From contig CBFCWI010000002.1 in assembly GCA_965601685.1 (NCBI GenBank), positions 434,001 to 498,000 on the forward strand: 64,000 bases of DNA. Direction: 5' to 3'. The notes under the pieces are model-generated. The model made no database searches. It was given only the letters and a program-made list of their open reading frames with translations, and was not told the origin of the DNA. Below are positions 52,906 to 61,692 of the stretch, in pieces. The translations under genes and the position numbers were made by a program. Within the stretch, counting starts at the first letter, position 1. Each line of letters begins with the position of its first letter. Source of the stretch: JANQJD01 sp965601685 (lineage in GTDB: Bacteria > Pseudomonadota > Alphaproteobacteria > Rhodospirillales > Rhodospirillaceae).

Positions 52906-53000
52906 GTGAAAACAGGGCTTCTGTGGTGGCCGTAGGTAGGGCTTGGCAACCATACAGAACACAGCTTGCTCCACCGGTAGGTGGTTCTGCACATACCTGT

Positions 53001-53027
53001 GCCTTATACTTGCTATAAGGCTATAAT
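53001..53027 (+). promoter_or_regulatory. Dyad and TATAAT -10 box of sulfurtransferase gene
   Basis: GCCTTATA-CTTGC-TATAAGGC (53001-53021, eight perfect pairs) is followed at once by TATAAT (53022-53027). The -35 position falls within or just before the dyad and has no good consensus, so the dyad may be an activator or repressor site. The gene starts about 60 bases later. Confidence 0.5.
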
Positions 53028-53087
53028 ATGACGTTTCAAACTGGTTGCGATGTGCTCGGCTTGCGTCGTCAGGGGACATGTTATACT

Positions 53088-53963
53088 ATGGATTACATGA
53101 AGGATTACACGAACCCCGATGGTATAGTTTCCACTGAATGGCTAGCACAGCACTTATATGCCTCTGAGACTAGAGTAGTCGATGCTAGCTGGTGGCCACA
53201 GGGAACACAACGCAACGGCCGTGAGGAGTATCTCGACACCCACATTCCCGGGGCAGTATTTTTCGACATCGATGATATTGCCGATTCAGCAGCCCCATTG
53301 CCACGCATGTTACCGCCAGCCGAGGTCTTTGCCAACAAGGTAGAACGCTTAGGACTGGGAGACGAACACCACATCATCATCTACGACAACGTAGGCGGGG
53401 CCAGCGCAGCGGCGCGAGCGTGGTGGATGTTCCGCGTGTTCGGTCATACTAATGTAGCAGTGCTAGCTGGTGGCTTTCCTAAATGGCTACGCGAACAGCG
53501 CACCGTCGAAGAGACAGTCCCTATCCTTTCCCCTGCTCTCTTCAAGCCGCGTCAGAATCTTTCGCTTCTGCGCTCCTTAGAGCAAGTACGAGAGGACCTC
53601 GACACGCACCTCGAACAGATTATCGATGGGCGTAGGGCAGAACGTTATCATGCACAGCAACATACACTAGGGCCAGGTTCTAGAGCTGGTCACATTCCTG
53701 GCAGTATCAATCTTCCTGTGCTTGAGCTGGTGGACCAGCGAGAACTGACTCTTTTACCGGCCGATTCCTTACAACAGTGCTTCGAGAGCCACGGCGTTGA
53801 TTTAAATCGGCCGGTCATTGCTACCTGCGGAGAAGGTGTGACGTGCTGCCTGATCACGCTTGGTCTATACCTTTTAGGCAAAACAGATGTAGCAAACTAT
53901 GACGGCTCATGGGTTGAGTGGGATGCACATGATGAACTGCCAAGAGAACTGGAGAAATCATAA
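53088..53963 (+). CDS. sseA: Two-domain sulfurtransferase (rhodanese / 3-mercaptopyruvate type)
   Basis: A tandem rhodanese protein of about 291 residues. The N-terminal inactive domain begins IVSTEWLAQHL and contains VVDASWW; the C-terminal domain has the catalytic cysteine C247 in ATCGEGVTCC. The usual loop is CGSGVT in mercaptopyruvate sulfurtransferases and CRKGVT in thiosulfate sulfurtransferases; CGEGVT here leaves the substrate unclear. RAGHIPGSINLP is typical. An upstream ATG at 53028 in frame is less likely, since it would overlap the promoter region. Confidence 0.88.
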   Translation: MDYMKDYTNPDGIVSTEWLAQHLYASETRVVDASWWPQGTQRNGREEYLDTHIPGAVFFDIDDIADSAAPLPRMLPPAEVFANKVERLGLGDEHHIIIYDNVGGASAAARAWWMFRVFGHTNVAVLAGGFPKWLREQRTVEETVPILSPALFKPRQNLSLLRSLEQVREDLDTHLEQIIDGRRAERYHAQQHTLGPGSRAGHIPGSINLPVLELVDQRELTLLPADSLQQCFESHGVDLNRPVIATCGEGVTCCLITLGLYLLGKTDVANYDGSWVEWDAHDELPRELEKS

Positions 53964-54064
53964 CAGCGTATGACTGCAGCAAGACTCTTCAGAAAATCAG
54001 ATGCACATAAGTCCAAGTCGTATCAGAAGGGGAAAGCGGCTGCTCTCTCTTCTCTCGTGAGCTG

Positions 54065-55006
54065 TCAACTGAGCACTGTCCCAGGTGTGAGCGGATAACC
54101 GCGCAGGAATGGCACGGCTGCTATAGCAGTCTTACCGGCTCTCTGTACATACGTTAAACAGAGAGCACCGACTCCACAGGCTACAGTGAAACGGTCATCG
54201 AGCACAGTACCTGGTGCAGCAGCACCGACCATCACATTGGCCGCTGCTTTAGCCATGAGAACCTTGAGGCGAGTCCCCTCGTGGAGACAGAAAGCGCCTG
54301 GCTGAGGTGACAGACCACGCACCAGGGTTGCCAAGGTCACTGCAGGTAACGTCCAATCGATACGCCCTTCACTCTCGGTAATTTTCCGCGCATAAGTTAC
54401 ACCTTCTGCTGACTGCGGCCGTGGCACAAGAGTACCAGCCACAAGGCCATCAAGGGCTTGTAACAGCAAGCTGGCACCGGCATGAGCTAACCTATCATGT
54501 AGGCTGCCTGCTGTCGTACTGTTAGTTATTGGTGTGTCAACTGTTAGCAGGATAGGACCAGTATCGAGGCCAGCATCCATCTGCATAATCGTGACGCCAC
54601 TCACTGTGTCACCGACCATCACAGCCCTGTGAATAGGAGTAGCTCCGCGCCAGCGTGGTAACAATGAGGCGTGTACGTTGACACATCCAAGCCGCGGGGC
54701 AGCGAGCACCTGCCCTGGCAGCACGAGTCCATAGGCAACCACGACACCGACATCAGCCTGAAGCGCACTCCATTCCTGCAAAGTAATGGGATCCTGCAAC
54801 GTCTGTGGCGTGCGAACAGGCAGACCAATAGCAGCGGCCGCTTCATGCACAGGGCTCCGCCTTTCTTTCAGTCCACGCCCTGCCTGTTTCGGTGGTCTCG
54901 TGTAGGTGCAGACCACCCGGTACCGCCTGGCCAGAGCCATGAGGGAAGGCACGGCGAAATCAGATGTGCCCATAAATGCTATCCGCAGCAAAGGAGTCTG
55001 CGTCAC
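54065..55006 (-). CDS. fmt: Methionyl-tRNA formyltransferase
   Basis: Formylates initiator Met-tRNA using 10-formyl-THF. IAFMGTSDFAVPSL, the HASLLPRWRGATPIHRAVMVGD block containing the catalytic Asn-His region, and GVTIMQMDAGLDTGPIL are the family hallmarks; 313 residues. Downstream of pepA by 68 bases, same strand. Confidence 0.97.
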   Translation of the reverse strand: MTQTPLLRIAFMGTSDFAVPSLMALARRYRVVCTYTRPPKQAGRGLKERRSPVHEAAAAIGLPVRTPQTLQDPITLQEWSALQADVGVVVAYGLVLPGQVLAAPRLGCVNVHASLLPRWRGATPIHRAVMVGDTVSGVTIMQMDAGLDTGPILLTVDTPITNSTTAGSLHDRLAHAGASLLLQALDGLVAGTLVPRPQSAEGVTYARKITESEGRIDWTLPAVTLATLVRGLSPQPGAFCLHEGTRLKVLMAKAAANVMVGAAAPGTVLDDRFTVACGVGALCLTYVQRAGKTAIAAVPFLRGYPLTPGTVLS

Positions 55007-55074
55007 TCTCGCCCTCCCGGTCTAGTTGCAGAATGGATAGCAGCCTATCATGTCCGCTGCCTCTCTTCTCCTGC

Positions 55075-56604
55075 TCACCCTATGCCTCTCTCTTCCCTTT
55101 CATCATAGTGCTCAGTATAGTACTCGGTGATGAATCGCTCTAACAGCCGTACTCCAAAGGCCGTAGCACCTTTCGGCACAGTGGCGGAGTCCTGCTTTGA
55201 CCATGTCACACCAGCAATATCAAGATGCGCCCATGGCACACTGCCAGCGAAGCGTTGGAGGAATTGAGCCGCCGTAATAGCACCTGCTTCGCGATCGCCT
55301 GTGTTCTTCATATCAGCAGTGTCAGACTTGATCTGCCTATCATAATACTCGCCCAGTGGCATTCGCCACAGCCGCTCGCCCACGGATTCACCCGCAGAGA
55401 GCAGCCTGTCTGCTAAGGTGTCATCGTTCGCAAACAAGCCAGCATGATGTGTCCCAAGGGCGATCACAATGGCCCCCGTCAAAGTAGCAAGGTCAACCAC
55501 TAGCGTCGGTCTGCAATACTCTTGAACGTACCATAGAGCGTCTGCTAGTACCAGACGTCCCTCGGCGTCTGTGTTGAGCACCTCGATGGTCTGGCCAGAA
55601 GCCGACGTAATGACGTCACCAGGCCGTTGCGCAGTGCCAGATGGCATGTTTTCGACCATACCAACTACACCGACGACATTGACTCGCGTATTACAAGCAG
55701 CTAATGCCTGCATTACTCCAAATACTACACCGGCACCGGCCATATCCCACTTCATATCGCCCATGCCAGTGCTAGGCTTAATAGAAAGACCGCCGCTGTC
55801 AAAAGTGACTCCCTTACCGACTAAAGCCAGTGGTTGAGCCTCTGGGTCTGCAGCACCAAACCAGCGTAGCACAACAAGCTGGCTCTCCCGAACGGAACCT
55901 TGTCCTACTGCTAGCAGGGCATTCATACCAAGCTTGCGTATTTGTCCTTCGCCTAGGATTTCAACAGAGAGGCCAAGATTCTCGAGCTTACGCGCCTCGG
56001 CGGCGAAGCTTTCCGGGTAGAGAACATTTGCAGGCTCGCTGGCCAGAGTGCGCGCGAGACACACAGCATCAACGACTTTATCCAGCGGATCAAAAGCCCT
56101 GTAGGCTGCTGCGACATCCGTCGTCATCACTTGCAGTGCCCTCAGAGCGGGTTTATCCCCGGGCTCTTCGCGTGTGCGATATTTATCGAAGCGATATGCT
56201 CGCAAACGAGCGCCACAGGCAATGTGAGCGGCCATCTCTGCCGGCAGAAGGGGGGAATCCGGGATTTCACCAATCATCACAGTCGCCGTCGTGTCAGGAG
56301 TGGCGAAGACCTGCTGTACGGCAACACCGCCGAAGGTCTCCAAAGCGAGCGCATCAAGTGCTGCCGCTTTCCCCAAGCCGACTAGTACTATACGCGTCAG
56401 CGATAAGCCACTCGGGGCTAGCAGCATGAGGGCTTGTTCCTTCCGACCTTCGAAATGGCTAGCAGCCATGGCCCGTGTCATGGAACCACTAGTGCGTGTC
56501 TCGATTGCAGATGCGGCAGGCGTGAGGACTCGCCCTTCTAACACACCGACGACGACGGCACCCTCTTGTGGCAAAGCCGGTTTAGCGAAGGTGATCTCCA
56601 TCAA
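55075..56604 (-). CDS. pepA: Leucyl aminopeptidase
   Basis: Two-metal M17 aminopeptidase, cytosolic hexamer. LALVGKGVTFDSGGLSIKP, MKWDMAGAG and the signature NTDAEGRLVLADAL carry the metal ligands and catalytic residues. 509 residues, full length. In some bacteria PepA is also a DNA-binding recombination factor. Confidence 0.97.
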   Translation of the reverse strand: MMEITFAKPALPQEGAVVVGVLEGRVLTPAASAIETRTSGSMTRAMAASHFEGRKEQALMLLAPSGLSLTRIVLVGLGKAAALDALALETFGGVAVQQVFATPDTTATVMIGEIPDSPLLPAEMAAHIACGARLRAYRFDKYRTREEPGDKPALRALQVMTTDVAAAYRAFDPLDKVVDAVCLARTLASEPANVLYPESFAAEARKLENLGLSVEILGEGQIRKLGMNALLAVGQGSVRESQLVVLRWFGAADPEAQPLALVGKGVTFDSGGLSIKPSTGMGDMKWDMAGAGVVFGVMQALAACNTRVNVVGVVGMVENMPSGTAQRPGDVITSASGQTIEVLNTDAEGRLVLADALWYVQEYCRPTLVVDLATLTGAIVIALGTHHAGLFANDDTLADRLLSAGESVGERLWRMPLGEYYDRQIKSDTADMKNTGDREAGAITAAQFLQRFAGSVPWAHLDIAGVTWSKQDSATVPKGATAFGVRLLERFITEYYTEHYDEREERGIG

Positions 56605-56820
56605 TGGTCCCTTTCGATTGCTTGTTTCATACTAGGTGTTCAAGCAGCACAGTCTGCGTACGTATACTAGTGAGTCTGGATTCTCGTAGCAGGCATAGTT
56701 AAAAGAACAAAGATCATGTGAATCAGGTAATGACTCGGTCATGCTTGCACCAGAACTGACTGCAGCTGACGAAAAAGCTTGACAGTGATGGGGTAGCTGT
56801 CCATCGTCCGGTTGCACTGC

Positions 56821-56895
56821 GGGCGCGTAGCTCAGTGGGAGAGCACTCGCTTCACATGCGAGTGGCCGCAGGTTCGACCCCTGTCGCGCCCACCA
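56821..56895 (+). tRNA. tRNA-Val (anticodon CAC)
   Basis: Cloverleaf: acceptor GGGCGCG/CGCGCCC, D-arm GCTC/GAGC, anticodon stem CTCGC/GCGAG around TTCACAT (anticodon CAC) and T-arm with GGTTCGACCCC. Discriminator A and encoded CCA. Confidence 0.96.
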
Positions 56896-56911
56896 AACGG
56901 CTCTTCTCATC

Positions 56912-57733
56912 TCAAGAACACACTGTGTGCACATGGTTCAGTGGACCGTGGCCGTGGCCAAACCCAGGCGCAGTCGCTATGGCGGTGTGTACGTAGTTGC
57001 GTGCTTGCCTAACTGCTACCTCCAGGCACATTCCTTGTGCCAAACAGCAGGCAACAGACGCAGCTAATGTGCAACCAGTACCGTGTGTACTAGTAGAATT
57101 TATACGCTTATGCGTAAAAGTAGTCACTTCACCAGATCGGGTTGCCAGTACGTCTCTTACCATCTGCCCAGGCTGATGCCCACCTTTCAATAGGACAGCT
57201 CTAACCGGTACTTTTTCTAAAAGACGACACGCTATCCTCACAAGAGATTCCGGTGTATAGAGAGCGCAATGTTCCCCTAAAAGAGCATAAGCCTCTGGCA
57301 AATTAGGCGTCACAAGGGTAGCCCGGTTTATCAGGTGGATGCGTAGTGCATGAATCGCATCTGCCGCTAGTAAGGTTGTTCCATCCTTGGCTACCATAAC
57401 AGGGTCTACGATTAGTGGTATATCATGCGCTAAACTCTCTAAAATAGAGCTTATGGATTCAATAGTTGCAATAGTAGATAACATACCTGTCTTAATTACA
57501 TCTGCACCGATATCCTCTAGACACACGACTATCTGCCGAGCGACAAACGACGGTGGCACTGGATGAATCGCAAATACACCTTGTGTATTCTGCGCGGTCA
57601 AGGTGGTGACAGCAGTCATAGCATAACCGCCAAGCGCTGTTACTGCCTTGATATCAGCCTGAAGGCCTGCGCCCCCACCAGAGTCTGAGCCAGCACAGAC
57701 CAGAACCCGTCCCCGCACAGGTGTCGGTGTCAT
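56912..57733 (-). CDS. thiD: Hydroxymethylpyrimidine (phosphate) kinase
   Basis: Phosphorylates HMP and HMP-P for thiamine diphosphate synthesis. CAGSDSGGGAGLQADIKAVTALGGYAMTAVT (two substrate-loop motifs), DPVMVAKDG, TPNLPEAY and the THGTGCTLAAS anion hole are present; 273 residues. The ATG overlaps the glmM stop by four bases (ATGA), so translation is coupled. It ends 16 bases from the tRNA-Val on the other strand. Confidence 0.95.
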   Translation of the reverse strand: MTPTPVRGRVLVCAGSDSGGGAGLQADIKAVTALGGYAMTAVTTLTAQNTQGVFAIHPVPPSFVARQIVVCLEDIGADVIKTGMLSTIATIESISSILESLAHDIPLIVDPVMVAKDGTTLLAADAIHALRIHLINRATLVTPNLPEAYALLGEHCALYTPESLVRIACRLLEKVPVRAVLLKGGHQPGQMVRDVLATRSGEVTTFTHKRINSTSTHGTGCTLAASVACCLAQGMCLEVAVRQARNYVHTAIATAPGFGHGHGPLNHVHTVCS

Positions 57734-59142
57734 GTGACGGTCACAGAGCTGTCTATGCGGCTCTCCATACGTCCGGTAACTCTTTCAGTAGTATTCTTGA
57801 TAGCTGCAATGACATCTTTTACGATTTTTGCTAAAAGAGTAGCATCTTCACCCTCAGCCATCACTCGGATTAATGGCTCAGTGCCAGACTTGCGGATGAG
57901 TAAGCGCCCACGGCCATCAAGACGCTCCTCACCTTCCCGCACTGCAGCCATCACCATATCAGCGGCTAGTATCGCATCGGTTGACCCTATCAATCGTATA
58001 TTACGCAAAATCTGCGGCATGGGCTCGAATTGACGAGCAATATGGCTGGCTGGTTTGCCAGAGCGTGCTATCTTCGCTAGCATCTGAAGGGCCGCTACCA
58101 GTCCGTCGCCTGTAGTGGTATAGTCGCTCAAGATGATGTGGCCAGATGGCTCGCCACCCAGGTTGCATCCCCGACGCAGCATTTCTTCTACGACATAACG
58201 ATCCCCGACCTGGGTGCGAATCAGTTTCAGACCTGTAGCGCGCAAATGCCGTTCTAGTCCTAAGTTGGACATGATCGTGGCCACGACAGCACCACCTTGC
58301 AGGCGCTGGCTGCACTGCCATTCACGGGCTGTCAACGCTAGAAGCTGGTCGCCATCTATCAATCCTCCCTTCTCGTCACATAGCACTACTCGATCAGCAT
58401 CTCCGTCTAATGCGATTCCTAGATGTGCGTGATCAGCAATGACTCTAGTACAGATATTACCAGTATGTTGCGAGCCACAATTTTGATTGATATTGAAACC
58501 ATCAGGTTCTACACCCGTTTCGATCACCTCTGCGCCTAATTCCCACAACACCCTAGGAGCGATCCTGTAGGCAGCACCATGGGCACAATCGACTACTACG
58601 CGGAGACCATCAAGACGTAGGCCACGTGGAAAAGTGGCCTTAACGAACTCTATATAACGGCCAGGGGCATCGTCCAACCGCCGAGCACGCCCCAGCTTAC
58701 TCACACCAACGCGCATCGTTTCTAGGCCGTGACCCATACGGGCCTCAATGCCAGCCTCAGTATCGTCGGACAACTTGAAACCGTCTGGACCGAATAGCTT
58801 GATACCATTGTCCTCGTAAGGATTATGCGACGCTGAAATCATTACGCCGAGATCCGCACGCAGACTATGAGTCAGCATAGCGACACCTGGTGTCGGCAGC
58901 GGGCCAAGCAAGATAACATCCATACCAACAGCGATGAAGCCGGCAGTGAGGGCTGGCTCTAATAGATAACCTGAAAGACGAGTATCTTTACCTATAACAA
59001 CTGTATGGCGATGATCTCCACGAATAAACTGACAGCCAGCTGCCATCCCGATTTTTAAGGCGGTCTCAGCTGTCATAGGATCTTGATTAGCCTTGCCGCG
59101 CACGCCATCTGTGCCAAAAAACGTCCTTATCCGTTCCCTCAT
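57730..59142 (-). CDS. glmM: Phosphoglucosamine mutase
   Basis: Converts glucosamine 6-phosphate to glucosamine 1-phosphate for UDP-GlcNAc, precursor of both peptidoglycan and lipid A. FGTDGVRGKAN at the start, the phosphoserine S104 in GVMISASHNP, the metal-binding DGDADRV and the phosphate-binding RKSGTEPLIRVMAEG are intact. 470 residues, about 20 longer than usual due to a C-terminal tail. Confidence 0.97.
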   Translation of the reverse strand: MRERIRTFFGTDGVRGKANQDPMTAETALKIGMAAGCQFIRGDHRHTVVIGKDTRLSGYLLEPALTAGFIAVGMDVILLGPLPTPGVAMLTHSLRADLGVMISASHNPYEDNGIKLFGPDGFKLSDDTEAGIEARMGHGLETMRVGVSKLGRARRLDDAPGRYIEFVKATFPRGLRLDGLRVVVDCAHGAAYRIAPRVLWELGAEVIETGVEPDGFNINQNCGSQHTGNICTRVIADHAHLGIALDGDADRVVLCDEKGGLIDGDQLLALTAREWQCSQRLQGGAVVATIMSNLGLERHLRATGLKLIRTQVGDRYVVEEMLRRGCNLGGEPSGHIILSDYTTTGDGLVAALQMLAKIARSGKPASHIARQFEPMPQILRNIRLIGSTDAILAADMVMAAVREGEERLDGRGRLLIRKSGTEPLIRVMAEGEDATLLAKIVKDVIAAIKNTTERVTGRMESRIDSSVTVT

Positions 59143-59801
59143 TGGCTCGATTCCGGCATGCTGATGATACAGTTGGTGGTTTCTTCTATCTCTGACACCG
59201 CACTATCCGTGTACACACTGGTCTCTTGAATATGAGATAATGTACTATCTATGTTCTTTATAGAAGAGCAGCGTGCCAAGCGTACAAAACGCAGCGAAAG
59301 CTGTAGCCACCGCCAGGAAGGGAAAAGCGTTTTGCTACCGTGCATGCGCTGATGGAGCCATAGCTGCTAGTAGCATGGCAGGAATGAGTAGCCGCTGGCA
59401 TGATTCCTCTATCCGCAGCAAGAGCAACGTCCCATGTCTATAGGGTAGTATATAACACAATACAATGCCAGCATAGATCCTGATGGATGTGGGAGTCAGC
59501 TCACAGCTAGACATTACAATGAAGTTGGTAAATCTGGTTCTGCATTTGCAAAACGTTAGGAAAGCGTCTCTGAATAACCGTCCCAAACATCACTGGTCCT
59601 TGTAAACCCTTGCCCTTCACACGGCGAAAGTTCTGTTTAGAGAATGATCCTTCACCCAGGCAACGCAGCCGATGAGCATAAACATTCGCGGGCACACCTC
59701 AGTTGCCCGTACGGATACGGGTGGAGTATTCTGTGTACGGGTTGAGTAGAGTACTATATGTTTGGATTTGTGCTTTAGGAAGAAGCGACGGGAGAAAGGC
59801 C
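59143..59801. promoter_or_regulatory. Divergent spacer glmM / cbbL
   Basis: About 660 bases; no cbbR gene, which is normally divergent from cbbL. Near cbbL are a hairpin CCCGTA-CGGA-TACGGG (59706-59721) and two direct copies of TACGGGTKGAGTA (59716-59728 and 59736-59748) 20 bases apart. The rest holds no recognisable gene. Confidence 0.5.
59706..59748 (+). promoter_or_regulatory. Direct repeats and hairpin upstream of cbbL
   Basis: TACGGGTGGAGTA and TACGGGTTGAGTA start exactly 20 bases apart, two helical turns, 54-86 bases before the cbbL ATG. The first overlaps a six-pair hairpin. Spacing suits a dimeric or LysR-type regulator, but this is inference. Confidence 0.4.
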
Positions 59802-61214
59802 ATGTTGCTACGGAGATACGATGCAGGTGTCAAAGAATATAGCCAAATGTATTGGCAGCCAGACTATCAGGTGAAAGATTCAGATCTGCTTGCTTGCTTC
59901 AAAATTGTGGCTCAGCCAGGTGTACCGCGCGAGGAGGCGGCCGCAGCGGTAGCAGCAGAATCTTCTACTGCTACATGGACCACAGTGTGGACAGACCTCC
60001 TAACAGATCTCGAGTATTACAAGGGCCGCGCGTACAGGATCGAGGGTGTGCCAGGAAGTGACGAGTCGTTTTATGCTTTTATTGCCTATCCCATAGATCT
60101 GTTTGAAGTCGGATCAGTGGTGAACGTTTTTACGTCTCTGGTCGGCAACGTATTCGGCTTCAAGGCGGTGCGTACCCTGCGCCTGGAAGATGTCCGCTTT
60201 CCGCTGCACTTCGTGATGACCTGCGACGGCCCTCCACATGGCATCCGCGTTGAGCGAGACAAGATGGACAAATACGGTCGCCCCTTCCTCGGTTGCACCA
60301 TCAAGCCCAAGCTCGGTCTATCAGCCAAGAGCTATGGTCGCGCTGTGTACGAATGCCTACGCGGCGGACTCGATTTTACCAAGGATGACGAAAACGTCAA
60401 CTCCCAACCCTTCCTGCGTTGGCGGGATCGTTTTTCGTTTGTGGCTGAAGCGATTGACAAGGCGAGAGCAGAAACTGGGGAACGCAAGGGCCACTACCTC
60501 AACGTCACGGCCGCCTCGTGGGAAGAGATGTTAGAACGGGCTGAGTTCGCTAAGACCCTTGGCATGCCGATCATCATGAACGACTACATCACGACCGGGT
60601 TAACCGCTAATACCAGTCTGTCGCGGTGGTGCCGGAAGAACGGGATGCTTTTGCACGTCCATCGTGCCATGCACGCAGTCATTGACCGACATCCGAATCA
60701 CGGAATCAACTTCCGTGTTCTCGCCAAGGCTTTGCGGCTGTCAGGAGGTGATCATCTACACACTGGCACTGTCGTGGGCAAGCTAGAAGGGGACCGCGAG
60801 GCAACGCTGGGCTGGATTGCACTTCTGCGTGATCGCTTCATCAAAGCAGATCGCGCACGCGGCGTTTTCTTCGATCAGGATTGGGGAGCTATGCCGGGCG
60901 TATTGCCAGTAGCCTCGGGCGGCATCCACGTGTGGCACATGCCAGCACTCGTGGCGATCTTTGGTGATGACGCCTGTTTCCAATTTGGCGGTGGCACGCT
61001 GGGGCATCCATGGGGGAATGCTGCAGGGGCCTGCGCGAATCGGGTAGCACTTGAGGCCTGTATCAAGGCCCGCAACGAAGGACAGGCCTTGGAAAAGGAG
61101 GGCAAGGACATCTTGACTAAGGCGGCGCAGTCGTGTCCAGAACTGAAAGTAGCTATGGATACCTGGAAGGAGATTCAGTTCGAATTTGATGTAGTAGACA
61201 AGCTTGATATCTAA
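59802..61214 (+). CDS. cbbL: RuBisCO large subunit, form IA
   Basis: Fixes CO2 onto ribulose 1,5-bisphosphate. The 470-residue sequence has K168 (GCTIKPKLGL), the carbamylated K194 with D196 and E197 (GGLDFTKDDENVNSQPF), H287 (HVHRAMHAVI) and the loop-6 K327 (GTVVGKLEGDREATL), all as in form I. The overall wording (VVNVFTSLVGNVFGFKA, RLEDVRFP) is green-type IA rather than red-type IC/ID. Oddly, the segment normally MHDY-TGGFTAN reads MNDYITTGLTAN (about 259-270): N replaces a near-invariant H, and TG-L replaces GG-F. ATG 59802 is supported by GGGAGAAAGG. No activase or cbbR is adjacent. Confidence 0.96.
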   Translation: MLLRRYDAGVKEYSQMYWQPDYQVKDSDLLACFKIVAQPGVPREEAAAAVAAESSTATWTTVWTDLLTDLEYYKGRAYRIEGVPGSDESFYAFIAYPIDLFEVGSVVNVFTSLVGNVFGFKAVRTLRLEDVRFPLHFVMTCDGPPHGIRVERDKMDKYGRPFLGCTIKPKLGLSAKSYGRAVYECLRGGLDFTKDDENVNSQPFLRWRDRFSFVAEAIDKARAETGERKGHYLNVTAASWEEMLERAEFAKTLGMPIIMNDYITTGLTANTSLSRWCRKNGMLLHVHRAMHAVIDRHPNHGINFRVLAKALRLSGGDHLHTGTVVGKLEGDREATLGWIALLRDRFIKADRARGVFFDQDWGAMPGVLPVASGGIHVWHMPALVAIFGDDACFQFGGGTLGHPWGNAAGACANRVALEACIKARNEGQALEKEGKDILTKAAQSCPELKVAMDTWKEIQFEFDVVDKLDI

Positions 61215-61286
61215 CATCGCTGAGTCCTTGCATTTTTGCCTGTGCCTGACCTGGCCTGGCTCGCGTCCAAGCGAAGGAGACAGCCT

Positions 61287-61643
61287 ATGAATGACGTCCA
61301 GGATTACAAATCGCGACTTTCTAACAAGACTAGCCGTAAAACTGGCACATTTTCCTACTTGCCTCAGATGACAGGTGACGAGATACGCAAACAGGTGGAA
61401 TACATTGTTAGCAAGGGATGGGCGCCTGCAATAGAACATACAGAACCAGAACATGCTCATTTGAGTTACTGGTATATGTGGAAGCTGCCTATGTTCGGTG
61501 AAACCAGTGTGGATCAGATCCTTGCCGAGGTTGAAGCCTGCCATCTCACAAACCCGCACGATCATGTGCGCCTGATCGGTTATGATCACTTAGCCCCGAC
61601 ACAAGGTACTAGTATGGTCATCTACCGCGGCACACAAAGGTGA
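61287..61643 (+). CDS. cbbS: RuBisCO small subunit, form IA
   Basis: Small subunit of the L8S8 enzyme, 118 residues. QDYKSRL, FSYLPQMTGDEIRKQVEYIVSKGW, IEHTEPEHA, SYWYMWKLPMFGE and VDQILAEVEACH are typical of proteobacterial IA small subunits; the C-terminal hairpin extension of red-type subunits is absent. ATG 61287 follows GAAGGAGA; an upstream in-frame start at 61236 would add 17 unrelated residues. It lies 72 bases after cbbL. Confidence 0.95.
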   Translation: MNDVQDYKSRLSNKTSRKTGTFSYLPQMTGDEIRKQVEYIVSKGWAPAIEHTEPEHAHLSYWYMWKLPMFGETSVDQILAEVEACHLTNPHDHVRLIGYDHLAPTQGTSMVIYRGTQR

Positions 61644-61692
61644 TGCACCTGTTACAGGCCTCAGGATTGCCATTATTCTAGTGCCGAATCAA

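Larger units (their letters stand above)
52456..53087. promoter_or_regulatory. Divergent spacer pckG / sulfurtransferase
   Basis: About 630 bases without a gene. It carries a 7-base tandem (GATCCCA twice, 52744-52757), a perfect 13-base tandem duplication (52880-52905) and, near the right end, a dyad followed by a perfect TATAAT. The pckG promoter is not obvious. Confidence 0.5.

Noticed and set aside
55830..56429. 199-codon open frame antisense to pepA
   Set aside because: Shadow of pepA; arginine- and serine-rich composition typical of reverse-strand reading.
60783..61589. 268-codon open frame antisense to the cbbL/cbbS junction
   Set aside because: Covers two confident RuBisCO genes on the other strand and resembles nothing; the length is a by-product of cbb codon use.
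59802..61643. Red-type (form IC) RuBisCO
   Set aside because: Large-subunit wording (VVNVFTSLVGNVFGFKA) and a small subunit without the C-terminal extension are green-type IA.
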